Source: Opitutaceae bacterium
GTDB lineage: Bacteria; Verrucomicrobiota; Verrucomicrobiia; Opitutales; Opitutaceae
Length of the DNA stretch: 64,000 bases
NCBI GenBank assembly: GCA_028688225.1
Contig: JAQTYQ010000002.1
Coordinates: forward strand, 124,001-188,000
Direction of reading: 5' to 3'
The notes under the pieces were generated by a model. That model did no database searches. It was not told the DNA's origin and was given only the letters and a program-made list of their open reading frames with translations. Position numbers and translations under genes: made by a program. Of this stretch, positions 44,850 to 52,825 are shown piece after piece (position 1 is the first letter of the stretch; every line of letters begins with the position of its first letter).

Positions 44850-46634
44850 TTGAAGCTTTCCGACTACGCCGTCGATTTTCTCATCCGCCATGGTCTCCGG
44901 CGCATTTTCCTCCTGCCCGGCGGGGGCTGCATGCATCTGACCGATGCGGTGGGCAAGCGGCCGGAGCTGGATTACGTGTGCTGTCTCCACGAGCAGGCGT
45001 GCGCGTTCGCGGCCGAGGCCTATGGCGAATACACAAACGCTTTCGGCTGCGCGCTGGTCACGGCGGGGCCCGGCGGCACCAATGCCATCACCGGCGCGGC
45101 CTGCGCCTGGATCGAATCGTCGCCCTGCCTCTTTCTCTCCGGCCAGGCCAAGCGCACCGATCTGATTTCGAGCCAGCCGCTGCCGGTGCGGTCGATGGGG
45201 CAGCAGGAGGTCGACATCGCGGCGATGGTGCGTCCGGTCACGAAATACGCGGTGACCGTGCTTGAACCGGCCGAGATCCGTTTCCACCTCGAAAAGGCGC
45301 TGTGGCTCGCCACTCACGGCCGCAAGGGTCCGGTCTGGCTCGACATTCCGCTTGATGTGCAGGCCGCTCAGGTGGATCCGGCGGCGATGACGGGTTTCAC
45401 GCCGCCGCCAGAGGAGACCCGCAGCTTCGCGCCGGGAATCACCCGGGCGCTTGAGGCGCTGGCCCGCGCCCGCCGTCCCGTCATCTACGCCGGCAACGGG
45501 GTGCGCACGGCCGGAATGATCGATGCGTTCCGGGCGCTGGTGGAACGCCTCCACCTGCCGGTGCTGCTGACTTGGAAGGCCGCGGATTTTCTGCCGGAGG
45601 ATCATCCATGCTACGCCGGACGCCCAGGCGGCATTGGGCAGCGTGCGGCGAATTTCACCCAGCAGAAGGCGGATTGGATGCTCGTGCTGGGCGCGCGGCT
45701 GGATCTGCCGTCGGTGGCGTTCAATCACGCGAACTTCGCCCCGCGGGCTTTCAAGGTGTTCGTGGACGTTGATCCGGCGGAGCTGGCCAAGTTCAAGGCG
45801 AAGATCGACGTGCCGGTCTGCGCGGATCTTAGGCGCTTTCTGACGGAATTGCTTTCCGGAGCCACCGCCCGCTCCTGGCCGGATTTCAAAGACTGGAGCG
45901 GAAGATGCCGCGGCTGGATGCAGCGTTTCCCGGTCGTACTGCCGGCGTATCGGAAGCAGCCGGCGGGCCCGGTCAGCACCTATGTGCTCATGGACGTGCT
46001 CTCCGAACTGCTCGGCCCGGAGGATGTGATCGTGCCGGGAAGCTCCGGTCCCTGCAGCGACATCTTTTATCAGGCGTTCCGGATCAAGGCCGGCCAACGG
46101 ATTCTCAATGCACCGGGGCTCGGCGCGATGGGCACCGGCCTGCCCGGCAGCATCGGTGCGGCGCTGGCCGCCGGCGGGCGGCGGGTCGTGAACATCAACG
46201 GGGAGGGCGGATTCCAGCTCAACATCCAGGAGCTTGAGACCGTGCGGCGGCTGGGCCTGCCGATCAAATTTATCGTGCTGGACAACGGCGGCTATCGTTC
46301 GGTCGTCACCATGCAGCGAAGCCATTTTCAGGGGCGTTTGGTGGGCGCCGAGCCTTCGAGCCGCCTGACCATGCCCGATACCGGCCGCGTGGCCGCGGCC
46401 TATGGAATTCCGGCGCTGTCCGTTGATTCCCACGACCGGCTGCGGGACGCGCTGGCGGAGGCGCTGGCCCGTCCGGGTCCCGTGGTGTGCGTGGTCAAGA
46501 CGTCCGTGGACGAAATGACCGCGCCGCGGGCGATCTCGGAAGTGCGGCCGGACGGCACCATCGTCTCGAAACCGATGGAGGACATGTGGCCTTTCCTCGA
46601 TCGCGCCGAGTTCAACGCCATCATGGCGGAGTAG
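44850..46634 (+). CDS. Thiamine-diphosphate-dependent enzyme of the acetolactate-synthase type
   Basis: This 594-residue protein shows the three-domain layout of ThDP carboligases: an N-terminal PYR domain with the catalytic Glu region (CCLHEQACAFAAEAYGEY), a middle domain with APGITRALEALARARRPVIYAGNGV, and a C-terminal PP domain with GAMGTGLPGSIGAA and INGEGGFQLNIQEL plus VLDNGGYRS for the Mg/ThDP motif. Such an enzyme next to CDP-sugar genes could add a two-carbon branch to a keto sugar, as YerE does, or decarboxylate a keto acid. TTG start at 44850. The locus lacks a visible RfbH, so the substrate is open. Confidence 0.85.
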   Translation: MKLSDYAVDFLIRHGLRRIFLLPGGGCMHLTDAVGKRPELDYVCCLHEQACAFAAEAYGEYTNAFGCALVTAGPGGTNAITGAACAWIESSPCLFLSGQAKRTDLISSQPLPVRSMGQQEVDIAAMVRPVTKYAVTVLEPAEIRFHLEKALWLATHGRKGPVWLDIPLDVQAAQVDPAAMTGFTPPPEETRSFAPGITRALEALARARRPVIYAGNGVRTAGMIDAFRALVERLHLPVLLTWKAADFLPEDHPCYAGRPGGIGQRAANFTQQKADWMLVLGARLDLPSVAFNHANFAPRAFKVFVDVDPAELAKFKAKIDVPVCADLRRFLTELLSGATARSWPDFKDWSGRCRGWMQRFPVVLPAYRKQPAGPVSTYVLMDVLSELLGPEDVIVPGSSGPCSDIFYQAFRIKAGQRILNAPGLGAMGTGLPGSIGAALAAGGRRVVNINGEGGFQLNIQELETVRRLGLPIKFIVLDNGGYRSVVTMQRSHFQGRLVGAEPSSRLTMPDTGRVAAAYGIPALSVDSHDRLRDALAEALARPGPVVCVVKTSVDEMTAPRAISEVRPDGTIVSKPMEDMWPFLDRAEFNAIMAE

Positions 46635-46915
46635 GCGATGGAAGTGAGATGGAGAGTGAAGGTGAGAGTGAGGGTGAAAGTGATCGGGAATCCGTCATGT
46701 ACCAATGGACATCGGCGCGTTAGGGATAACGCGCCCTACCGCCGGGAAGGGGTGCTGGGGGTAGGGCGGAGTATCCTTACTCCGCCGGAACAGGGCATTC
46801 GTGAATCGTCCGGCCCGACCTTTGCCCTTCGCTCTTCATTTCCAGTCAACATGCCCTCTGCCCACTTTCCATTTTCACTCTCACTTTCATTTTCCTTCTC
46901 TCATTCTCGGCTATT
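46635..46915. other. 281-bp gap with hexamer tracts and gtagggcg-type element
   Basis: A GTGAAA tract (46643-46685), a gttagggataacgcgccctacc half-element (46719-46740), a ggtagggcggagtatcc half-element (46760-46787) and a CTTTCA tract (46862-46907) fill the gap between the ThDP enzyme and FkbM genes. No gene seen. Confidence 0.7.
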
Positions 46916-48088
46916 ATGACCACTCTTGAAGAAATCCACGCCTTCCTCGCCGAGCCCGTCGCGGCGGCCGCGGAACGGGAACGGCGGACCTTCCCCGCGC
47001 TGCTGGCGGGGACCGACGGTTCCGTGGTTCTCTTTGGGGCCGGCCGCTTGGGGCGGCTGTGCGCCCGGGCCTTGCGCCGCGGCGGGGTGACACTGCACGC
47101 CTTTTGCGATCGCAATCCGCAGCTTCACGGAGACACGGTTGAGGGAGCGGTGGTCATGAGTCCCGAGGAGGCGGCGCACCGGTTCGGCACGTCGGCTCTG
47201 TTCGTCGTGTCGATCTGGACCGGCACCGCCCGCGAGAGCATGGCTGAGCGGATGGATTTTTTGCGCCGGCTCGGCTGTCGTTTCGTGGCGAATTATGCGG
47301 CGCTGGTCTGGGCCCACGGACGCGCAGAAACGCCCTTTCATTCATTTGATTTGCCGTCGCGGGTGCTCGAAAACGCGCCGGCGCTGCGCGATCTGGCCCG
47401 CCTGCTGTCCGATCAGACCTCCCTCCAGACGTTGCTCGCCGCGTTGCGGCAGCGTTTGCACGGTGAGTTCGACAGCGCGCCGCCCGCCGCCGATCAGTAT
47501 TTCCCGCGGGAGGTCGTGGCGTTGCGCGCCGACGAAATCTTTGTCGATGGCGGCGCCTTTACCGGAGACACCCTGGACGCGTTCCTGGAGCACACCGGAC
47601 CGGCGTTTCGCGCCTACCATGCCTTCGAGCCGGACCACGCGAACGCGGAGGAATTGCGGCGGCGTGTGGCCGGGCTTCCGGAACCGGTTCGCCCAAAAAT
47701 CTCGGTGCATGAAGTCGCGCTGCATGCCCGGAATGAGCTGCTGGATTTCTCCGCGGAGGGGAGCCCGACTTCGAAAATTGTTCCAAGAGGCGGATCGAGC
47801 GTTCCGGGCAGGACGCTTGATTCCCTGTTCTCTGACCAGCCGGTCACCTTCCTCAAACTGGACGTGGAAGGCGCCGAGCAGGACGCGTTGCGGGGTGCCC
47901 GGTCCGTCATCTCGCGCGACCGGCCGCTGACGGCGGTCTGTGTCTATCATGGCCCTCGCGATCTGTGGGAGATTCCGCTCATGCTGCGCGAACTCCTGCC
48001 GGAGCACCGGTTCTTTCTCCGTCAGCACCAGTTCGATGGCTATGAGCTCGTGGTCTATGCTATTCCGCCCGATCGCGACGTCCGTTGA
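46916..48088 (+). CDS. FkbM family methyltransferase
   Basis: This 390-residue protein has an N-terminal nucleotide-binding-like region (SVVLFGAGRLGRLCARAL, as in sugar-modifying two-domain proteins) and a C-terminal FkbM domain from about residue 200 (FVDGGAFTGDTLDAF, FEPDHANAEELRRR, FLKLDVEGAEQDALRGA). FkbM proteins are SAM-dependent O-methyltransferases of sugars and polyketides. It probably methylates a sugar of the glycan in the cytoplasm. ATG at 46916 with the coding sequence reading on immediately. Ends 310 bases before the next methyltransferase. Confidence 0.9.
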   Translation: MTTLEEIHAFLAEPVAAAAERERRTFPALLAGTDGSVVLFGAGRLGRLCARALRRGGVTLHAFCDRNPQLHGDTVEGAVVMSPEEAAHRFGTSALFVVSIWTGTARESMAERMDFLRRLGCRFVANYAALVWAHGRAETPFHSFDLPSRVLENAPALRDLARLLSDQTSLQTLLAALRQRLHGEFDSAPPAADQYFPREVVALRADEIFVDGGAFTGDTLDAFLEHTGPAFRAYHAFEPDHANAEELRRRVAGLPEPVRPKISVHEVALHARNELLDFSAEGSPTSKIVPRGGSSVPGRTLDSLFSDQPVTFLKLDVEGAEQDALRGARSVISRDRPLTAVCVYHGPRDLWEIPLMLRELLPEHRFFLRQHQFDGYELVVYAIPPDRDVR

Positions 48089-48397
48089 TTATTTAGAGCA
48101 CGCAGAGAACGCAGAGCAATTTCTCTGTTCCCTCGGTTCCCTTCTCTATGTCCGCTGGCGATGGTTCTGCAGTTCCATCTGCTTAGTGATGGTCAGTGTG
48201 CATTAGTTCACCTGCGGCGGTTAACCTCCAGCCTAAAGCTTACCGTCCTTCCGTGTATCACTCTTACCTTCACCCTCTCTGTTACCTCGTCGGCCCCTGT
48301 AAGAGGATTGGGTTTCCCTCTCACTCGATGGATGGTAATCAGTGTGTAGTGGCTTGAGATCTTCCCCAAAAATTCCTTTTGCGCTTTATGAGCCTTT
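48089..48397. other. 309-bp gap with degenerate repeats
   Basis: No gene is evident. The gap contains tttagagcacgcagagaacg (the agcacgcagagaacgcagag type), a ttcacctgcggcgg...cctaaag block related to the inverted repeat at 54838, a ttttgcgcttt..tttttgcggcca block, and gacttgtgacttg repeats running on into the gene start. These are the same intergenic-type repeats seen around 52.6 and 56.6 kb. Confidence 0.6.
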
Positions 48398-49879
48398 TTG
48401 CGGCCATCATTTCCGATTAGCCGTGGCCAGCAATTTGAAACCCGGGACTTCGGATTTCCGTCGCTCGGTCCGCCTCGCCTTGTGACTTGTGACTTGAAAC
48501 TTGGAACTTTGAATTTCCGGCGCCGCGCGCCGGAAATTCGTCCCTGTCCCGTCTGCGACGGCCTTGCCCGTCGGGTGCTGCACCGGCAGCGGTTCATGGA
48601 TGGCCCGCTGGGCGACGGTTATGACGTCGTGGTCTGCGGGGCGTGCGGAGCGGGTTTCGCCGATGGCATACCGACCCAGGCGGAACTCGACGCCTATTAC
48701 GCCGGGCGGTCCAAGTACACGTACGATCAGACCGGTGGAGCTGAGTCGCCGTACGATTTCCGGCGCTTCGAGCGGATCGCGGATCAGATCGCCGCTTTTG
48801 TGCCATCGACCGGGGCGCGGATTCTCGATGTCGGCTGCGCCACGGGCGGATTGCTGGCGACCTTGAAGCAGCGCGGCTATCGGCACGTGCTGGGTGCCGA
48901 TCCCTCGCCGGCGTGCGCCGCGGCCGCCCGGCGTCTGCACGACGTGGACGTGCGCGTGGCGACCTTGGCCCAGTTGGCGGAGTGGAAGGATCGATTTGAT
49001 CTCATTCTCCTGGTGGGTGTACTGGAACATTTACACGAGGTGCGGCCGGCGGTGGAGACGGTGGCACGATTGCTCGCGCCTGACGGCAGACTCTATTGCG
49101 CCCAGCCCGACGTGGTGGCGTTTGCCGACTGCGTCAACGCGCCCTACCAGCAGTTCAGCGTCGAGCATGTGAACTTTTTTTCGGAGACCTCCCTCAACCG
49201 TCTGATGTCGGTCTGCGGCCTGGAATCCCGGCAAACCTGGCGCTGGCTGGTTGAATGGCGCGAAGGCGTCACCGATTCGGTCGTCAGTGGGATCTTTGCC
49301 CCTACGGTGCAGGTCTCAGGTTCCAGGTTGCAGGTTGCAGGAGACCAACCTCCGCCCGCCGCCGCTCCGCAGATCAGTGGCTCTGTCCCTCCATCTCCTG
49401 TCGTTCCGCAGCTCCGTCGCTCCGTGCCCTCTGCGCCCTGCTCCCTGCCCCCTGCTCCCTCTTCATCCGTTCCCCTTTCACTTTCACCCTCACCCTCACT
49501 TTCACTTTTCGTCGACTCCACCACCGCTCCCGCGATTGAACGCTACTTGGCCAAATGCGGCCAGGAGGACCGGAAACTGACTGCGGTGATCGAACAACTG
49601 GTCCGCAGCCAGGAACCGGTGTTGGTCTGGGGCGCCGGTACGCTGACCCGCCGGCTCCTGGCCACGACCCGTTTGGTCGAGGCCAACATCGTCGCCTTCG
49701 TTGATTCAAATACCGGTCTGCAGGGTCAGCATCTGGCCGGCCGTGAAATCATCGCGCCGGCAAAACTCTCCGGCCGCCCGGAGGCCATCGTGATTGCCTC
49801 GAAGGCCTTCGAGCGCGAGATCCTCCGGCAAATCCACGACCAGCTCAGGTTGTCCAATCGAGTGATTCTGCTCGGATAG
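48398..49879 (+). CDS. Zinc-ribbon C-methyltransferase-like SAM methyltransferase, start uncertain, repeat-rich insert
   Basis: This 493-residue frame (TTG at 48398) has a zinc-ribbon CPVC ... CGACG region (residues about 49-85), motif I ILDVGCATGGLLATL (near 145), LILLVGVLEHLHEV and a C-terminal VWGAGTLTRRLLATTRL nucleotide-binding region as in the Methyltransf_14 domain of sugar C-methyltransferases. Residues about 305-375 are low-complexity, encoded by repeat material also seen outside genes, including CTTTCA-type hexamers, ctgccccctgctccc and caggttgcaggttgcagg blocks. The start lies in gacttg-type repeat sequence; the first in-frame ATG would remove the zinc ribbon. Probably methylates a keto sugar. 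Confidence 0.78.
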   Translation: MRPSFPISRGQQFETRDFGFPSLGPPRLVTCDLKLGTLNFRRRAPEIRPCPVCDGLARRVLHRQRFMDGPLGDGYDVVVCGACGAGFADGIPTQAELDAYYAGRSKYTYDQTGGAESPYDFRRFERIADQIAAFVPSTGARILDVGCATGGLLATLKQRGYRHVLGADPSPACAAAARRLHDVDVRVATLAQLAEWKDRFDLILLVGVLEHLHEVRPAVETVARLLAPDGRLYCAQPDVVAFADCVNAPYQQFSVEHVNFFSETSLNRLMSVCGLESRQTWRWLVEWREGVTDSVVSGIFAPTVQVSGSRLQVAGDQPPPAAAPQISGSVPPSPVVPQLRRSVPSAPCSLPPAPSSSVPLSLSPSPSLSLFVDSTTAPAIERYLAKCGQEDRKLTAVIEQLVRSQEPVLVWGAGTLTRRLLATTRLVEANIVAFVDSNTGLQGQHLAGREIIAPAKLSGRPEAIVIASKAFEREILRQIHDQLRLSNRVILLG

Positions 49880-50411
49880 GTTGCGGATAAAAAGTGGCCG
49901 CAAAAAGGCCCAGCGCGGCGGAGCCGCAACCAAACCCGGAAGGACTTTTTTGACCACCGATTCCGCGGATGGGCACGGATAAAACCAAGGCGCGGCATTC
50001 CGTATTAATCCGTGTCATCCGTGTGATCCGTGGTTGGTTTGGGATTGAGAGGATCTGGGTAAATCATCGCGGCACGCGAGGATTTGGCATTACAGCAGTA
50101 CAAAAGGCGCAAGAAACGCTTCGCCATTTTGTCTGACTATCTGTCATAAAAACCGACCGGTTTGTTTTAACAGGAGGAAACGGAGATAACAGGGATCCAA
50201 TTGATGAGTGAAGATCAACGTGCATGAGCGGTTACTCTTTCCGGCTTGGCCGGCAAATCCTCTGTTCCCTCGGCGATCTCCTGTAAAATGATTGGATTGG
50301 TCTCTTGTCCGCGGTTTTAAACGCCCCGTCTTTTTGGCCGCGGCGCCCGTCGCTTTGGTGGTGTGCGGCCATGATGCTCGAGCCGCAACCTTGTCCCTCG
50401 GCGATATCCCG
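49880..50411. other. 532-bp gap holding interspersed repeats
   Basis: The gap between the methyltransferase and vapC has no gene. The 49889-49970 block matches 57609-57690 (gcagcgcggcggagccgcaa, aggacttttttgaccaccga). A ttaatccgtgtcatccgtg block (about 50007-50026) and ccgaggatttgg-type blocks follow. The last 200 bases are unremarkable. Confidence 0.65.
49889..49970. repeat. About 80-bp interspersed repeat, copy 1
   Basis: Contains gcgcggcggagccgcaac followed by aggacttttttgaccaccga; closely similar to 57609-57690, which is in the gap upstream of hipB. No coding sense. Confidence 0.8.
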
Positions 50412-50801
50412 CTACGCAATCTTCTCGGCGCCAGGAATGTCCCGGTCAAAGGTCGCGAGCTTGGCTCCGCCCGCGGCGGCGAGCGAGGCGAGATGCCCGT
50501 CACCGGTCTGTCCTGGAGTTTTTACCCAGGCGGGTAGGTGGGCGGCGCGGCGGTCATCGGCGATAAACCCGACCTCCGCTTTGGCGGCTTGGAAAGCGGC
50601 CAGCACCCGCCGCGCGGTGGCAGCATCAGGCACATAGCCTGCGGCCAGGGCGACCCGGACGAAGCCGATTTCGCTCCATGGACAAAGGAGCACCTGGTCA
50701 TCCCGTTGCAAGGTTCCAGCCCAGGTCTCGGCCGATTCATGGTGCTCATGCGCTGCAATCAGCAGCGCCACCACCACGTTGACGTCGAGGAGATACTTCA
50801 C
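50412..50801 (-). CDS. vapC: PIN-domain toxin (VapC-like)
   Basis: This 129-residue protein has the four acidic positions of a PIN ribonuclease: LLDVNVVVALLIAAHEHH, SEIGFVRVAL, TGDGHLASLAA and TFDRDI. VapC toxins cleave tRNA or rRNA. It is downstream of the small antitoxin gene and starts four bases inside that gene (ATGA overlap, translational coupling). A complete module in the gap between glycan genes. Confidence 0.9.
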   Translation of the reverse strand: MKYLLDVNVVVALLIAAHEHHESAETWAGTLQRDDQVLLCPWSEIGFVRVALAAGYVPDAATARRVLAAFQAAKAEVGFIADDRRAAHLPAWVKTPGQTGDGHLASLAAAGGAKLATFDRDIPGAEKIA

Positions 50802-51040
50802 GGAAAGTCGGCCAGCAGCTCACGCACTTTGGCCGACGTCAGTCGCGGGGTGCCCGGGGGCGAAACCACGACATAGGCCCCCGTCCGGCGCGAGCGCACC
50901 AGGCGCGGCTGGGCGGCCGGCGCGCCGCCGCCCAGGGCGACCCGCCGCAGGTAAGCCGACAAGGTGAGCTTTTGCCGCCGGGCGGCGGCCCGGATCTCCC
51001 GCTCCTCCTGGGCTGTGGCTTTGAAGGTCAAGGTGGGCAT
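50798..51040 (-). CDS. vapB: VapB-like antitoxin
   Basis: This 80-residue protein reads MPTLTFKATAQEEREIRAAARRQ, a ribbon-helix-helix-type start, followed by a C-terminal toxin-binding tail ending LLADFP. It is just upstream of vapC with a four-base overlap. The ATG at 51040 is preceded by a 17-base near-palindrome with perfect 8-base arms (51042-51058) and a TTGACA box, the likely operator-promoter. The frame is open further upstream but is not coding-like. Confidence 0.82.
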   Translation of the reverse strand: MPTLTFKATAQEEREIRAAARRQKLTLSAYLRRVALGGGAPAAQPRLVRSRRTGAYVVVSPPGTPRLTSAKVRELLADFP

Positions 51041-51041
51041 C

Positions 51042-51075
51042 GGTAATACCGTATTACCCGGAGCGACGGTGTCAA
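51042..51075 (-). promoter_or_regulatory. Operator-promoter of the VapBC module
   Basis: On the minus strand TTGACA (51070-51075) is followed by GGTAATAC-G-GTATTACC (51042-51058), 8-base arms around one base, ending just before the antitoxin ATG. The -10 box probably overlaps this operator. The plus-strand module at 51510 has a similar GGTATTACC in the same place, suggesting related antitoxin operators. Confidence 0.6.
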
Positions 51076-51471
51076 GGAGTCGGGCGATGGCTTGGATTCT
51101 GGCCGAATTGATTCCCCCACCGCACCCTTGACGGCCTGAATCCATATTGGGTGTTGAAAGTTAGGCATTCGCTGTTGAACGTTAGGTGTTGGTCGTTTTG
51201 CCGCTCGGGCGTCCGGTGGTTTCAATTTCCTTCCTTCACCCTCACTGGACTTTCCCCGCATTTGCTTTCTACCAATCTTTCCTGCCTTTCGCCTTTACTC
51301 CCCTGTCGCGCCATAGCCTATGGGGGCGACGGCGGATCACTAGCTCCCTCACTCCCGCTTTCACTTTAGCGTCCACTTTCACTTCCTTGTTGCGGCCCTC
51401 CCGTCTCGTCAGGGCCTGCGGGTGACAACGGAAGCTCCGCGGAAGCGCAGCCGGGCCGGCTTCTCCGCGGC
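51076..51471. other. 396-bp divergent gap between two VapBC modules
   Basis: No gene is evident. It contains gttgaaagttaggcattcgc / gttgaacgttaggtgttggt tandem-like blocks and CTTTCA-type hexamers (51346-51386), as elsewhere. Confidence 0.6.
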
Positions 51472-51509
51472 TTGACAGAAACGGTTGCCGGTATTACCTG
51501 CAACATACC
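51472..51509 (+). promoter_or_regulatory. Promoter/operator of the second VapBC module
   Basis: TTGACA at 51472-51477 lies upstream of a GGTATTACC stretch (51490-51498) inside a gttgc ... gcaac inverted pair, 11 bases before the ATG at 51510. The -10 is ambiguous (tattac or tacctg). Little leader remains, so the transcript may be nearly leaderless. Confidence 0.5.
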
Positions 51510-51725
51510 ATGAAGGTCGTCACGATCAAAGTCCCTCGTGATCTGGAAAAACGGCTTCGCCGGGCGGCGGCGCGCCGGGGGGAGAATTTCTCGGAGCTCG
51601 CCCGGCGGGCTTTGCGCAAGGAGGTCGAGGTCGACGGACCCGATTTCGCCACGCTGGCGGCGCCCTATCGCGGCATGTTCCACGGCCCGCGGGACCTGTC
51701 GACCCGCGAGGGCTATGGACGTTAA
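51510..51725 (+). CDS. vapB: CopG-type (ribbon-helix-helix) antitoxin, VapB-like
   Basis: This 71-residue protein, MKVVTIKVPRDLEKRLRRAA, has the beta strand and helix-turn-helix of ribbon-helix-helix repressors, ELARRALRKEVE in helix 2 and a toxin-binding tail (TREGYGR). The next gene starts 11 bases inside it. An ordinary autorepressor-antitoxin. Confidence 0.82.
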   Translation: MKVVTIKVPRDLEKRLRRAAARRGENFSELARRALRKEVEVDGPDFATLAAPYRGMFHGPRDLSTREGYGR

Positions 51726-52128
51726 GGCCATCGTGGATGCCGGACCGCTGGTGGGCTGGCTCAATGCCGATGATCAATGGCATGCCTGGAGCGTTGAGGT
51801 CCTTTCTGACTGCCGGGGCGCGCTCAGCACGACGGAAATTGTCCTCGGCGAAGCCTGCTGGCATCTGGGCGGCAACACCAAACCCGCCCACGCGCTGTTG
51901 TCCCTGGTCCGCAACGGCGCGGTGGTGCTCGTTCAACCCTGGCCGGAGCACTTGGCGCGCACCCAGGAGCTGATGCTCAAGTACGCGTGCATGGACGCCG
52001 CGGATGCGTCGCTCGTCGTTTTGTCCGAGCTTCATCCCCGGGCGCAGATCATCACGACCGACTTTGCCAACTTTCGCCTCTACCGCCGGTTCCGGGATCA
52101 ACCGCTGCCGCTGAAGATTCCGGCGTAG
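51715..52128 (+). CDS. vapC: PIN-domain toxin (VapC-like)
   Basis: This 137-residue protein has AIVDAGPLVGWLNADDQWHA with the first Asp, TEIVLGEACW, CMDAADASLVVL and IITTDFANFRLYRR as the remaining acidic sites. It is a typical VapC ribonuclease. The ATG at 51715 overlaps the antitoxin by 11 bases. The longer frame upstream (from 51538) is antitoxin coding sequence in another frame. Confidence 0.9.
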   Translation: MDVKAIVDAGPLVGWLNADDQWHAWSVEVLSDCRGALSTTEIVLGEACWHLGGNTKPAHALLSLVRNGAVVLVQPWPEHLARTQELMLKYACMDAADASLVVLSELHPRAQIITTDFANFRLYRRFRDQPLPLKIPA

Positions 52129-52183
52129 TGCGCGTTTTCATCTTCCCCTGACGGCTGGCGGGGTAGGTCAAGGTTGGCTTCGT

Positions 52184-52219
52184 TCTCACTTTCACTTTCA
52201 CTCTCACTTTCTTCCTCCC
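52184..52219. repeat. CTTTCA hexamer tract upstream of the coiled-coil gene
   Basis: ctttcactttcactctcac-type tract ending at the ATG of the coiled-coil gene at 52220. Confidence 0.8.
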
Positions 52220-52522
52220 ATGCCTGACAATCCTCAACCTGCGACCTGCGACCCCAATTTCCACCGCGCCCTCACCCAGCGTAACCAAGCCATCGCCTGC
52301 GCCATCCTCTCGATCACGCTCTCGCTGGCCCTGGTGCTGAACACCTTTCTCGGCCACCGGAAAGAACTGGTCGCGGCCCGTCAGCAGGTCGTCACCCTGC
52401 AAGGCAGCCTGACCGACGTGCAAAACGCGCTGACAGCAAACCAGCAGGCGCTGGCCCAGACCCAGGAAGCATTACGTCAAACGCAGGCGGCCCTGGCCCG
52501 CGCCGAAGCCGAAAAACGGTAG
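52220..52522 (+). CDS. Single-pass membrane coiled-coil protein of unknown function
   Basis: This 100-residue protein has a helix at about residues 27-45 (AIACAILSITLSLALVLNTF) and then a heptad-like helical region (QQVVTLQGSLTDVQNAL, LAQTQEALRQTQAALARAE) of Gln/Ala/Glu composition. It may anchor in the inner membrane with the coil in the periplasm or cytoplasm. I recognise no family. The hexamer tract lies immediately upstream. It precedes the O-antigen ligase-like gene but no role can be deduced. Confidence 0.7.
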   Translation: MPDNPQPATCDPNFHRALTQRNQAIACAILSITLSLALVLNTFLGHRKELVAARQQVVTLQGSLTDVQNALTANQQALAQTQEALRQTQAALARAEAEKR

Positions 52523-52825
52523 TGGGGGCGTGCGGAACGACGGAGCGGCAGAGCCGCGGAAAGATCCTCGGATTCTTTCTTTCACAGAAGTGCGCAAAGA
52601 GCACAGAGCCAATCTTCTCTCCGCGGCCTTAGCGTGCTCCTGTGAGGCAATAGAGCGATAAGCCGTAAGCTTTAAGCAGTAAGCTGAACGTCGAACACTT
52701 TGCGCCTTGCTCCGTGCCCTCCGCGTGCTCCTGTGAGGGAAAGCGATAAGCGCCAGGTTGCAGGCTGGAAGCTATGAGCGAATGAGTTCTTGTGACTTTT
52801 GCGCTTTTTTGCGGCCATTAAGATC
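52523..52825. other. 303-bp gap of degenerate repeats
   Basis: No gene is seen. It holds ggcagagccgcggaaag, gtgcgcaaagagcacagag, gataagccgtaagctttaag, and ttttgcgcttttttgcggcc blocks; all are types also found at 48.1, 56.5, 57.6 or 62.4 kb. The last block directly precedes the ligase-like ATG. Confidence 0.6.

Noticed and set aside
48089-48397. Possible small RNA or tRNA
   Set aside because: No cloverleaf or conserved structure seen; the sequence is made of degenerate repeat blocks.
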